A stretch of DNA of 64,000 nucleotides, taken from the NCBI RefSeq assembly GCF_003369915.1, contig NC_046676.1:6386001-6450000 (forward strand), written 5' to 3'. This document shows, in pieces, positions 25,301 to 36,900 of the stretch. The notes beneath the pieces were generated by a model. That model made no database searches and was not told the origin of the DNA. It saw only the letters and a program-made list of their open reading frames with translations. Numbering within the stretch: the first letter of the stretch is position 1; each line of letters starts with the position of its first letter. Source of the DNA: Drosophila miranda. Taxonomy: Eukaryota; Arthropoda; Insecta; Diptera; Drosophilidae. A program made the position numbers and the translations under genes.

Positions 25301-28300
25301 CGAAAACTATTTTAAATATTTGAATTTATGCTGGCATACGCATGCTCGCATAAAAGAAAAAAAAAAACACTTTAAGAATCCACTCACTCGTCTCCACTCC
25401 TCTCCCCTCCTTGGGATGTCTGTGAATGTGAGTGCTACCCGAACAGGCGCACAATAAAGCATATAAATCAAGTTGCCACTTGCCACTCGCTTGTTCTTTC
25501 GATTTCAAAATTAATTACCTCCTTTAATGAAGATAAACGTTTCGTTTGTTCATGCCTGTCTGTTTTGCCTGTCCGTCTATCTTATAAATACGATGCATAT
25601 ATACTACAAGTACATACATATGTCTCCTCTCTGGCTTACGTATACTTTTTGCTTGTCGGCTTGTTTTTAATATGTGCTGCTATTTCCCTTTAATGCGATT
25701 TCCTTGAGACAGATGTCAGTGGCAAGGCGAAGTTCCATTATGATCGTCTTCCTTTTGAAATTCAAAGTACATGTAGTCGTATCTATATCTTCTGTGCTAA
25801 TACATTTCCATTGCTCAATCAATCAATTATCTTCTCATTTGAATGCCGAGCAGGTGTCGTCGGCAGTCCCTATGCTAATGTTCCGTACGTGTTCCACCCA
25901 CTTAACAGTATTTCTACATCTCTTTACCGTTTCTCCATCCCCCGATTCGAGCAGTTTGCGGTGTATTCCTTCGCCCACCGCGAATTGCTCTTAAACCTGG
26001 CATTTTATTGACTTTCTGTGGCTGCCATTCCAACCCACCGCCTCTCCAACTTCCACTTTGATTGTGCAAATTTCAGCTCCCATTCAATTACCGTTCGGTT
26101 TGCGATAATTGGACAATTTCTGGTGCTCATTCGGCTGCTAATTGACGGTAAATGAGTTTTCTTCCCTTCTAAATTCATATCAAATTCAGAGACACACCAG
26201 CGACTATTTATCTAATAAGATTTTAGTGTTTAAATGCTGAAATATACAATTTATATTTAAATTCTACAGAACCAGTGAATTATTTCAATGCCAATTTGTT
26301 CTCGTGAGTTTAGATGAATCTCAACGATATTCAATTTGGCAGATCGGCAGATAATATATGTGCACATATACAGCTGTGATTCAACAAAATCAAACCTTTT
26401 AGAGGTACAGCCGGGGTTTTAAATCTATATTTAATTTGTTTGCTTCTTGTAGATCTATAATTTGAATTTGAAGATCTATAGCTCAAATTCGTATGTGCCC
26501 CTACATTCGATCGAAACAGAGTTGCACTGCAGCTTTAGCTCTAATCGATATCGTTAGTCGCTGGTCCGTGGATTACCGTTATGCAGGGTGATCCATAAAT
26601 TCTTCCCGTAACAGGGTGCTCTTGGCATTTGCATACGCGTTGTCTGTGCTTCTGCACTGCACATTGGCACACATTGCCGATTATAGACGGTCCCTTAAAT
26701 AAAATTCAAGTTGTTAAATATACATATAAAAACAATGTTGTTTACTTTTGCGCTGATTTCACATTTGCCTTTTGTTTTCATTTGGCGTCCCTTTTGGTAG
26801 TAGTGCTCTCTGTCGAGTCGAGGCTGCTGAATGGTATTTAAAGTTCATTTTGGTCATTTGTCTATTTGAGCACACACGCACACCGATGCCCATTTGCATT
26901 TGTACTTTTGAAACTATTGAGCATTTTATATAGATTTTTTATCGCAATGTGCTGCTGCTATATATACACAGATATGTATATGTATCTGGTTGGAATGTGC
27001 TATGAAATGTCGCCGGAATGCGATGCGGTCGATGCTGCTGCTGGTGCTGCTGCTGTCGGTGCTGCGGTTCGTCTGGCGGTGGCAATGCCGAATGCCGCAT
27101 AGATTCCTCATTACGATTTAAAAATGCATTTCAATTAACTGCTCCGCACACACCACACCCTGCCACACGGCACACGGACGGGTGCTAAAGAGAGACAGAG
27201 ATGAGGAGAGATAGTGATAGTGAGACTGAGACTGAGTGGCACGCTTGCACTTTTCTCTGCCTCTCTCTGGTTTTCGTTCTCGTATCGCTTTTCAAAAACA
27301 CTCGATTCATCTGCTCCCTTTCGGGGCTGTTTTGTGCTTGGGCTGCTACGAGGAGTATTTAATTAGATGCCTCAAGAATTCGATTTAAAATTCCTTGGCA
27401 CCCGCTGCAGCAGGAGAACCACAACCAGAAAAAGACCCAGAAGCAGCCGCAGAAACAGAACAGATACAAAACAGATACAGAAACCGAAACCGATACAGAA
27501 ACAGAAACAGCAAGAGAGGCCCAAAGACCGTGCTGGGGTCGCACAGCTATTTCCACTTGGTTGTCTTCTAGGACAATCTTTTCCTTTCCTTCCATCTCTC
27601 TAGCCGTCTCTGTCTGTTCATCGTTGGCGATCGGACCTTATCGGTCCATAAATTGCTGGCCATGTCGCTGGTGACTTCATTAGGATAAAGGTGAAAGGTG
27701 AGAGAGTCAGCGAGGTAGCCGGGCAGCAAGGCAGCGGCTTTCGCTTTTGAAGATGAAAGTGAAATGCTAACGACGAGTGGAGAGCCAGCCAAGATTCACC
27801 AAAACTGAGACTGAGACTAAGACTGAGGCAACAGCAGATATAGCTGAAATATCTTTAGCAGTTTGCTTGTTTGCACATTAATGGGAATTCCTCGGTTTCA
27901 GCTGAGCGAGTGAGTGAATGGCAACAGCGCTGTGGGACTGATGACGACTTCTGGCAAGGGAGTCAGTCGCAATCGGAGGCAGGAGCTGAGGCACGCGGCA
28001 TCCAGCCGCATCATCAGCATGCATGGCACACTCACAGACGTGCCGGCCAGAGTTGTCGACTCGCGACGGCATCGAAGCACAAACATTACACATCCACATC
28101 CACATCCTTCAGTGCAGTCAGCCTCCACTCCACTCGATTCCTCCTCCAGTTGTTGTATATTTTTCTCTCGAATTGAGTTTGGAATGTTGTCAACGCAAAT
28201 GCGCCTATGCAAGTTTTTGGTATCAGGCTCCCTCGGATTCTCCTCAATTGCAGTCCTTGCCGGCTCCGTTCCCCTCCTCGGTAGCTATTTTGGGCCTGTG

Positions 28301-29729
28301 GCCTGGGACCAGAGGGAGCTCCATTACACATAATGGAGATGTCTTTCTTCTGCCTGTCCCTGGCTGCTGTTGCTGCTGCGGCTGCTGGCGTCGTGCGATT
28401 TCATAAACGCGTAGATTTACAACCATTTAATACAAGTGATGATCCTGAACAACAACGCGACAACGACAACGAGCGACAACCGAAAACATTCCGCTCAGTT
28501 ATTTGCAACAAGCCGTGGCGCCGTCGTCGAGGCGAGGAAGCTGGCAACCAATCCCGAATCCCCTCATGACTTGCCTTGGGCCTGGGATGCTGCCACTTCT
28601 TTTGTCGCACTTTGCCAGTTAATCATTCCGGCGAGTGAATGGAAATTGCCCCAAGAGGACTTGAAGCTACTTGAAAGTCGAGTAGAAACGGGTTTAAGAT
28701 ATTTGATTCTTTCAAATCGCACTGAAAGGATGGGGTGATAGAGGACTAGAGAGATATCCTAGAAGCTATGCCCCCTATAAAAAGATCACCTGTAGGACTC
28801 TTCTACCAATTCTAGCTTAAACAGGTTGAAGATACATATCTTATTGTTTTCAAAACAGGTTTCCAAATCATATGGTTTGTTAAATAAGAACTTTGGTAGA
28901 AAGTTACACAAAAAATAGCCTACAACTATAAATATTTTTGTCCCTCGTTTTGTGTCTTACAGAAAGCCAGAGCCCCATGTCGACTCGCAACTTCCCACCA
29001 TCGTTCTGGAACAGCAATTACGTGCACCCCATACCCGCGCCCACACATCCTCAGGTAAGCTCCCGAACAATGCGCTAGAATTGCGAAGGAGGCCCAGGTC
29101 CAGGCCGAAGTCAAAGCCAAAGCCGAAACCGATTAACTGCAATACGTGATGCAATTAGAGCCTCAAGGGATCCAGGCCGAAACCGAGGCCGAAGTCGAAG
29201 CTTTGTCTCTAAATAAGTTGTAATTCGATCTCCATCTCCCATCTCCCCTTATTTCCCTGCCATAGGTGACCGACTTGTATGGCTCGGCGACGGACACTGG
29301 CTATGCCACAGATCCATGGGTGCCGCACGCGGCGGCGGCCCACTACGGTTCCTATGCCCATGCGGCGCATGCGCACGCAGCCCACGCACACGCCTACCAC
29401 CACAATATGGCCCAATACGGTAGCCTGCTCAGGCTGCCCCAGCAGTACGCGAGCCACGGTTCAAGGTGCGACCCCTAATCGATGCGGCTGTTGCAACTGC
29501 GACTAACATTCTGTCTTGATCTTCCTCCCAACTCTTTGCAGACTCCACCACGACCAGCCGACGGCCCATGCTCTCGAGTACTCCAGCTATCCCACAATGG
29601 CAGGTGAGTGGATCGAAAGAGGACGCGCCTCGACCAAGTTTAGTAATCCCCTTTACGCTCTGCTCTATTTTCCCAACAGGTCTGGAGGCTCAAGTGCAGG
29701 AGACGTCGAAGGATCTTTACTGGTTCTAG
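19320..29729 (+). CDS. vg: Vestigial, wing selector transcriptional co-activator
   Basis: Seven coding exons (19320-19415, 22563-23052, 23774-24109, 28963-29054, 29266-29465, 29542-29603, 29680-29729) splice in frame into 441 residues, close to D. melanogaster Vg (about 450). Vg has no DNA-binding domain; it binds the TEAD factor Scalloped and turns it into the wing-fate activator (known biology). Recognisable blocks: N-terminus MAVSCPEVMYGAYYPYLYGR; an Ala/Ser/Gly-rich region; a His/Thr/Pro repeat (about 147-180); the Scalloped-interaction region from about residue 272 (CVVFTNYSGDTAS, VDEHFSRALNYNNKD) continuing across intron 3 into NFPPSFWNSNYVHPIPAP; and the C-terminus SSYPTMAGLEAQVQETSKDL with final YWF. 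The large introns 19416-22562 and 24110-28962 correspond in position to those holding the boundary and quadrant enhancers in D. melanogaster. Confidence 0.97.
20230..20700. promoter_or_regulatory. vg: Candidate vg boundary-enhancer segment
   Basis: Within the intron that should hold the Notch-responsive boundary enhancer. TTCTCACG at 20284-20291 is the reverse complement of CGTGAGAA, matching the Su(H) consensus YGTGRGAA. The surrounding 450 bp is unusually GC-rich and complex for an intron, and CCTTTTATG near 20493 is CArG-like. The assignment rests on position and one motif; alignment to the known enhancer is needed. Confidence 0.3.
22904..23006 (+). repeat. vg: Coding His/Thr/Pro repeat in vg exon 2
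   Basis: An imperfect array of CACACGCAT/CCG hexamer-like units, in frame, encoding alternating His with Thr or Pro. The tract seems longer than I recall in D. melanogaster Vg, so it is a length-variable low-complexity segment between the N-terminal activation region and the Scalloped-binding region. Confidence 0.8.
24110..28962 (+). other. vg: vg intron 3, likely quadrant-enhancer intron
   Basis: A 4.85-kb intron splitting the codons for the Scalloped-interaction region. In D. melanogaster the equivalent intron (the fourth, counting the non-coding exon) carries the Dpp-responsive quadrant enhancer. It contains the repeat cluster at 24.49-25.15 kb, GAGA runs near 24596, and a GC-rich patch with GGCGCCGTCGTCGAGGCG near 28516 that loosely resembles a Mad/Brinker box. 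No coding exon seen inside. Confidence 0.45.
24491..25150. repeat. Direct and inverted repeat cluster in vg intron 3
   Basis: The core CTACCGTATAACAAG occurs at 24525-24539 and 24699-24713, with a variant CTACGGTATAACAAC at 25131-25145. Segments 24656-24692 and 24864-24900 are inverted copies of each other, 34 of 37 positions matching, 171 bp apart. This may be a decayed foldback/MITE or a reiterated regulatory module. Confidence 0.7.
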
Positions 29730-30460
29730 GTGGACCGAAGAAGGTGGACTAGCAAATGTATAAACTCCGATTGAAAGAATCCAGCTCTCTCTCTCATCTT
29801 AAGGATTGGGAGGTGGAGGCCCCTCAAAAATAGCCAGACTTTCAGTCGGGCTCTGGAACCGCTTCTTAAGCAGCCTGCAGTCTGTGTTTCTGTGTGAGCA
29901 AAACAATACAACGGGATATCGAAATTTAATTTAAATTTACCATAATGTTTAACGTTTAAATATAATTCGTACATTTTACACACAAATTGTAAACAATTTT
30001 TTGCGCATTAAGCATAGGGTTTTCAGAGTAATTTGGTTTTGTAAGTTTAGCATCCCATATCAGCAAGTTAGAACATACCTATACATATACATATACATAT
30101 ACAAATACATATATATAATGCATATACACTCTATACATAAATAAATATACAAATACATATACTTATAAAAATACACGGGTGCATTGGTACTGTACTCGAA
30201 GCCTGCGTTGATAACATTTAATAATCGACATTTCTTGTATAGTTAACGTAAACTTTAACATAACTTTAAAGCCACAAACAAAGTTAGAGTTTATTTTGTT
30301 TAAAACTTCAATTTTTGCAATTTCCACAAATTAGGCTAACAAAATTCAAATGGAAAACAACAAAAGAACAAAGCAAAAAATGCAATAAAATGAGATAATA
30401 AAATAAAAGAAATCAAACAAAATTTAAATACAATCATAGAATAAAGTTTTTTTCAATTGT
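29730..30460 (+). terminator. vg: vg 3' UTR and poly(A) signal
   Basis: AT-rich sequence after the vg stop with ACATAT-type microsatellites (30080-30175). AATAAA at 30440-30445 followed by a T-rich run fits a cleavage/polyadenylation site. Confidence 0.6.
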
Positions 30461-32669
30461 TGAATCCGCTGGCTATCGTTTATTTAATGAATGGGGGGGT
30501 AAGTATCGGTCGCAGTCGGAGTTATCGGACTTATCGATCCATCAGGAAGATGAACCTACTCGTAGAGCTGGAAATATTAGTCCTTTATTCTTGAGGCTGA
30601 TTGTCATAGGTTTCTTTTCAATATTGATTCCATATCAATACAATAAGATGCCGCTGCCATAGGGATCCCACCCAGGCATCTCAAATCTGCTGGCTAATGA
30701 TTTCATACTGATTAACCAACGAATTCAAATCAGATAAGAATCATAAAAGAAGAACACTAATTTCATAATCGTCGAATGTGAATGCTTTCCACGCCATTTA
30801 GCCAGGCGCCTTATTAATCTCGGGCTATTTATCATCCGAACAGAAGGAGAGGAAAGGCCCCCGCCGAACCCAAACCGAAACAAACAAATATACAACGAAT
30901 ATCCCAAAGGAATCTTGCATAATTAATGAAAGCACAAATCTGAGATAGTGGCCAAGTGGTGGCACAAGTCATAAATAAGCGTCGACTCCGGCTGCAACTG
31001 CAACCGTGACTGGGAACGGTGACTGCTCTCGCCCCAACCGGATGGACAGGATTGTGGGTTGTCTTCTTTCTTTTCCTTTTCGCTATTACGAGTAGATGTA
31101 CAATGAAAGTTGAAAGGGGCGCGGGGGAGACGACATATTATTGACTTTCAATGACTTATCGCACAGTTGGCCAACGCTCACACAGTCACCACACCACACC
31201 ACACCGCACCGCCCTGAAACGCACCTAACTCATTCACTCACTCGATGAACCATGAACAGTTGGTCCAGTCGAAAGCAAACGGATCCCCGATCCTGCTCAT
31301 GAATTAAAGAAATAAAACAAACGCGCGACATGCTCCCGCTCCATACTTTTTTTACCCACTGTCGCGGGGCCCGCTCCTCTGTGGCTCTGCTGTGTACGCA
31401 ACAAATTTATTACTGATCGATGAACCACCAACTTGTGGTGGATGCATTGGCAGGGCAGATCGGAGAACGGGAACAGAAGCCGGTTGCGGGTCCATTATTT
31501 TAGCATAAGAATTCCATAATTCCGCGACGAGGCCAGAGCAGAGAGGAGGCCGGCAGGGGCTGCGGAGGAGACCCCTCTTCAACAAGGTGTTCAACAATTC
31601 GCCAAATGCGTTTTGCTCTGGGTTTATCGCTTTTTAATAACTTCCCTCTGAGTTTTTCAATTCGCTTTTTTGCTCTCCCTCTGCCTCTCTCTTCTTATTT
31701 ACCCTTTTTTCCGTTTTGTTGTCACTCAAGTTTCATTTTGGGACAGATGGTTCCGTTTTTGGCGGCTCTACTTCCTTCCTGCCTTCTACACACTGGAGAT
31801 CGAGTGGACAGTGGCCGAAAGACAGCTCAAACGGTTGCATTTGTGGCTGTTTATTGTGGCATTGTGTGCTAATGAGTTGTACTCGTATTCGTGGTTCACG
31901 GTTGAGTGGAGTCGGCATGGGAGTGGAGGAGCGGGCGGAGCCAGGAAGAGTTGCACTTGACATCGGATCTACCAAGAAAGGCTGCTACTAGCTCTAACTA
32001 TGTCTTCGGGGATACTCCAAATATAACAATCCGATATGAAATAGGAGCCGACAAATGAGTTCAAATTAAACATATATTAAAACTCTAATGCAATTATCGC
32101 CATGTGATAGATTAGAGAGATTAGATTATGTGGATAGTCTATTGTTTCTCAAACGTAAGGCAAAAAAGGATAAAGCATGAGTAAAAGTCATACAGATTCG
32201 AGTGGAATTTATCAGGTCTATTTGGATAGCTCTGCCACATATCTTTGGCCTGACCTTACCAGTTGTTCCGCTAATATATGGATCTCCCTCTGGCCATTCG
32301 ACTGAGTGTCAACGAAACTGTTTGCCACATTAAATGGAAATTAATTTTACCCCAGATAAACAAGAATGCGGGGAAACAGATTTTCCAATTTGGTATTCGG
32401 TTAAATTATGTTAACAAAGCGCGAAGAACCGAAGTTGGATAATAAATAAGATGGAAAAACAATAATAAAAGTCGCAAGACGAAGTGTGGCACGTGGATAT
32501 TTTTGGAGCATTAGCCGGAGTGGAGGGTGAGAGTTTGGCCTCTTCTAGGGGAACTTTGACTTGGCTCGACGACACTTTATGGCCATCGAATGTTCGTGCC
32601 TTAGGACTGGCCGCAAAATATAAATAAATAAATTTTCCCAGAGTCTTTGGGGACGGCATCTACGAAGGA

Positions 32670-32717
32670 GGATGGATCGGTGGATGGGTGGATGGATGGA
32701 TGGATGGATGGATGGAA
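32670..32717. repeat. (GGAT)n microsatellite
   Basis: A run of GGAT units, pure from 32691 and imperfect before that. Confidence 0.9.
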
Positions 32718-33940
32718 GACCCGTTGCGTCACGTACACTTGGACCCCGAATGGGTCTCGTAAATTTGATCAAACTCTATTGGCTGCTAATTGGGGATGCT
32801 GAATGGGGGGATCGGTGCTGGAACCACAGATATTGGTTAGTCCGCATGAGAGCATCACCACAGATACGAGTAGCAGAAATCAATTTTTATAATTAACGTT
32901 GAATTAACACATTTCGAGCATATGTTGGTTGCGTTCTGGTCTCCCGTCCGTCCGTTCATCCCCACATGCGGCGTTGATTACGGCAGTCCTCAGTCCGTCC
33001 TACTGTTCGATGGCTCCATGTGGTTCGGTGGCTCCTGCGATTGCGCAGACAATCAGCAGCGTTAAAAAATCCATACATCATTTTCCTGCCCCGCAATCGC
33101 AATCCGAATCCGAATCCAAATCCCAATCCCTCCGCCCCGACGCCGCTGCTGCCCTCATTTCGGGTTCATTTTGTGCTGCCTGCGGTTGCATGTGCATCTG
33201 GTCGGTTTCCTTTCCACTTTCCTCTCCGGTTGTTTTTGGTTGGATCGGGATGTGGCTGTGGAAATGGATGCTGGTAGGTTGGTCCGGTCATGTCGGGGCC
33301 ACATTCGGAGTGGCGTTTATGTGTGATTTATTTGTCTGTGGCAGGCAGCCTCATCATCATCATCATCTGCGTCTGCGTCTGCGTATATGTACATACATAT
33401 GTCCTGGGTCCCAGTGTCCCTCCGTAGCGGTGCCTCTGTGGCAAGGTGACATTTCCTGTATCGGTGACAAAGGCAACGCCAAATGCTTCATTGATATTCT
33501 AATTAATGTGTGTAAATATCTGTTTACCCCTCCCTCTCTCAGCGCTACTTTTGAATCCTCCTTTGAGGCATTTTCTAATTTACACGTAAAACGAAATAAA
33601 ACGGAAAATTATGAAATAACATTTTGTATAAAGAGAAAATGCCTCAAAGCAAGAATTTCAAGTCACTCCCCAGCCCCTTGTTTCCCATTCACATCTCAGG
33701 ATCCAGGAGCATACATATATATATATACATATACCTTGGAAAAACTTTTGAAATTCAGACCGCGTTAAAATACTTTTCCTCGCGTACCGTTCCTTCCTCA
33801 TTTTGTGCTTTTCATTTTTGCTTTCCCTTCAACAATGGCGCCAGCCCCAAGGACCGCGGAACAGACTTTTCCATGATTCCTTTTCAAAGGCCCCGTTCTG
33901 TCTGTCGGTCTGTCTGTTTGTCTCTCGCTTTCAAAGTGTT

Positions 33941-33962
33941 TGTGTGTGTGTGTGTGTGTGTG
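33941..33962. repeat. (TG)n microsatellite
   Basis: Eleven uninterrupted TG dinucleotides. Confidence 0.9.
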
Positions 33963-36900
33963 CCTGTTGGAGTACATTTTCCAGTGCCAGAGCCAAGATG
34001 TCGGGTTGATTTTATCCCCCACTGACAGTCGCAGTCACAGGCCAAGTCCCAGGCTGCGTTGCCAAGACTTTCAACCTCTCCCAATGGCCGCACAATAAAC
34101 TTAATCTGCTCATAATGGGAAAATAATTCACAAAAATGTTCATCTCCAAGTTTGTAGCTGCATTTGCACTTGCTCTGCCTCCGGTAGTCTGCCTCTGCCT
34201 CTGGCTACGGTTCCGGCTCTGGCCTTTAAACAGCAATTAGATGAGGCGCAAGTCGAAGACAAAGCAGACCCAGGCTGAGGTTTCTGCGGAATAAAGGGAA
34301 CCAGAAAAAAACACCAGGAAAGTTTATTAGTTTGACCTGGCAAAGGATGCTGGCTGGGTCCGGGTTAGGCCTGTCTACTTCATTGGATCCCCAGCCTCGA
34401 AGGGTGGCCGCCCATGAAGCAGGCAGGGGATAACCGAGAACAAACTGTATTAGGAATATTCCGCGCAATCAGATCTAATTTGCGCAGGGAAACTTTTGGT
34501 CTGGTCGGAAGTTGGTTAACTTTGGGCTAGTGAATGAGCCGTGGACTTAGTTAGGAGCTTTGAGTTAGACAGGAGTACAGAGCTTTGTGGCATACATTTA
34601 GATAGTTATACGGTGGATTATATTCGATCGCCTTTCGTACGCCCGTTCTACCCAAGGATGTTATTTTCAGGAAATATAGACACGATGATATACAGAAGTC
34701 TAGTCTACAGATCCCAATAGTTTTCGAAAGAGATACAGACAAAGAAGATGTGCCCGTAATGAGCGAAATATGAGCTCCAGGTGTAAGAAGTATGTCAGAT
34801 TATATACATATGTTCATATGTGTGTACATACATATAAATATAGTCCCAAAATTCTCCAAATATGAATGAATTCGATGAGGTTTCACTCGTTTTAACCGAA
34901 TATTTATTAGCACTTCATTTAATGATACTTAAAAGCGTATATATATATATATGTACACATGTATGTACATGTCGAACATAGTCGAACCCATACAGATTCA
35001 GACACAATGCATTTCCAGATTTTTCATTGATAAATTATTGTACATTGACTCTCTCTCTCTCCTCTCTCTCGGCAGTGTTTGATTAACAAATTGCGTGAAA
35101 TTATTCCAAATGTACCGAAAGAATGCAACTTATTGCCGGATCCGAGCATCATCGTTCCGATAAGCGGTGGTCTGGGGTAAAAAGGATATGAAATATGTGT
35201 TAAAAAAAGAAGAAGCAGAGAGGAGGAAATGCCACGAAATTGAGTTAATTAAAAGGGATTCCCAGAGTGCACCGCCCACACGGAATTGCGGTAAAAATAA
35301 AAAAAGGATACAGAGACAGGCGCAACAGAGATGGATATAAAATATTTGGTTAATAATGAAACACGCACAGACATGATTCTGCATGCACAAAAATGCACGC
35401 ACATACATGCATACATACATATGTATGTACATATGCATGCAATCACATACGAGTACGTATGCAGTTCATAACGGAAAATGCCCGATGCAATGCAAGGCAA
35501 AAGCGGATAAAAATTGTTGAAATTGTTGAAAGTTGCTGGAAAAATACAATTTTGTATGAGATATGTACATATGTATGTATGTATGGTATGTATGATACGG
35601 CTCTATGGCTCTTGGGCCTTAAAATGCATCCAAGTGCAAGTGCCGCAAATGCAGTGCACTTCGTTGAATCGATTTCAGTGCCGTGATACGCAGCGGGTGA
35701 GTGGGAGAGTGGGGTAATGGCAACCCCCAAACTATTCCGCACGACCCACCCCACTGGCTATACTATACCCCATCATACCCTCAAACACACAATTGCAACA
35801 TTTTGGCAAAACTTTTGCTGCGAAAGAAGCAAACTTTACGGTTGTCCAGCCCTCTTACTCCCACTCCCACTCGCACTCTCACTCCCGCTCCCACCCGACC
35901 ATCCGTAGACGTGCACTGGGCCTGCGTTGGAGCGAGACGACCGTAGTGTACTTCAAACTGCTGGCGTGATATATATGTATATTCGCATCGCAAACACAAT
36001 TCATTTCGTGCAGCATATCGGCCGAGGAGAGAGGGAGAGGGAGAGGGGGGTAGCGAGGACAGAGCGAAAGAGAGGCGCAGAGCCTTATTGCCATCAGATA
36101 AGAGCAAGTAAAAAGCAACAAAACAGTGCCTCGCTCAAGTCTCCGCCCCAAAAGGCAAAGAGGTTGAACCCCGTTGTGTCTGTGTCTGAAACCGGTTTGA
36201 TGCCGCTGTGTGCGTACACCAAGTGTAAGCTTGTGTGTGTGCATGCTTGTGTGTGAGCAGTGGCAGTGGCAGTGGCTGTGGCAGACATCTTTCCAAGGGT
36301 TGGACCCGGCCGAAAGGACTCGACTCCGAATGCTGCAGGAGAGCGCCAGCGCCTGACCTTAACACGAACAAAATTGGCCAAAAATGTGCGTGAACGGGCA
36401 TTCTGTTGAGTACTCCTGCGAAAGGGGCGTAATTAAATTTTGGGTGAGCGGGCATGGACGGTAATGGTGGCTCAGCATGCAACCGCCAGGTGGAGGAGGT
36501 TTAGGTTTAGCTTTTGGTGGGAGGGAAAGGGAGAGGGAGAGGGAGAGGGAGCGCACTGTTCTCTTCTAATTGCCGCATACAAAATACTTTCCCCAACTAT
36601 GCAATGATATCATAATTCTTCCATCTACCACACGCCCAAAAAATATGAAAAAGTGACACACGTACGGGGTGTACGTGTATGAAATATGCGCACTGTTATT
36701 GCTAATACGCATTCCAGCTGCAGTTTTAGCCGCTGGCTCCCAGCGTAGTAGTACCCCCGTGGCTCGGCCCGATCCGCAGGAGCGCATTCAGTCAGGGCTC
36801 GGCTCCATCATCCACTCTCCACTTCACTCCACTCACAATGGAATGGAATGCCACTGTCGCTGCCGGCATGTCAAAGTGAATAACTCAATAGCCATATTGG

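Noticed and set aside
32929-33768. 279-codon plus-strand open frame downstream of vg
   Set aside because: Runs through microsatellites (AATCCG, CATCAT, TATATA) and changes composition abruptly; no recognisable domain.
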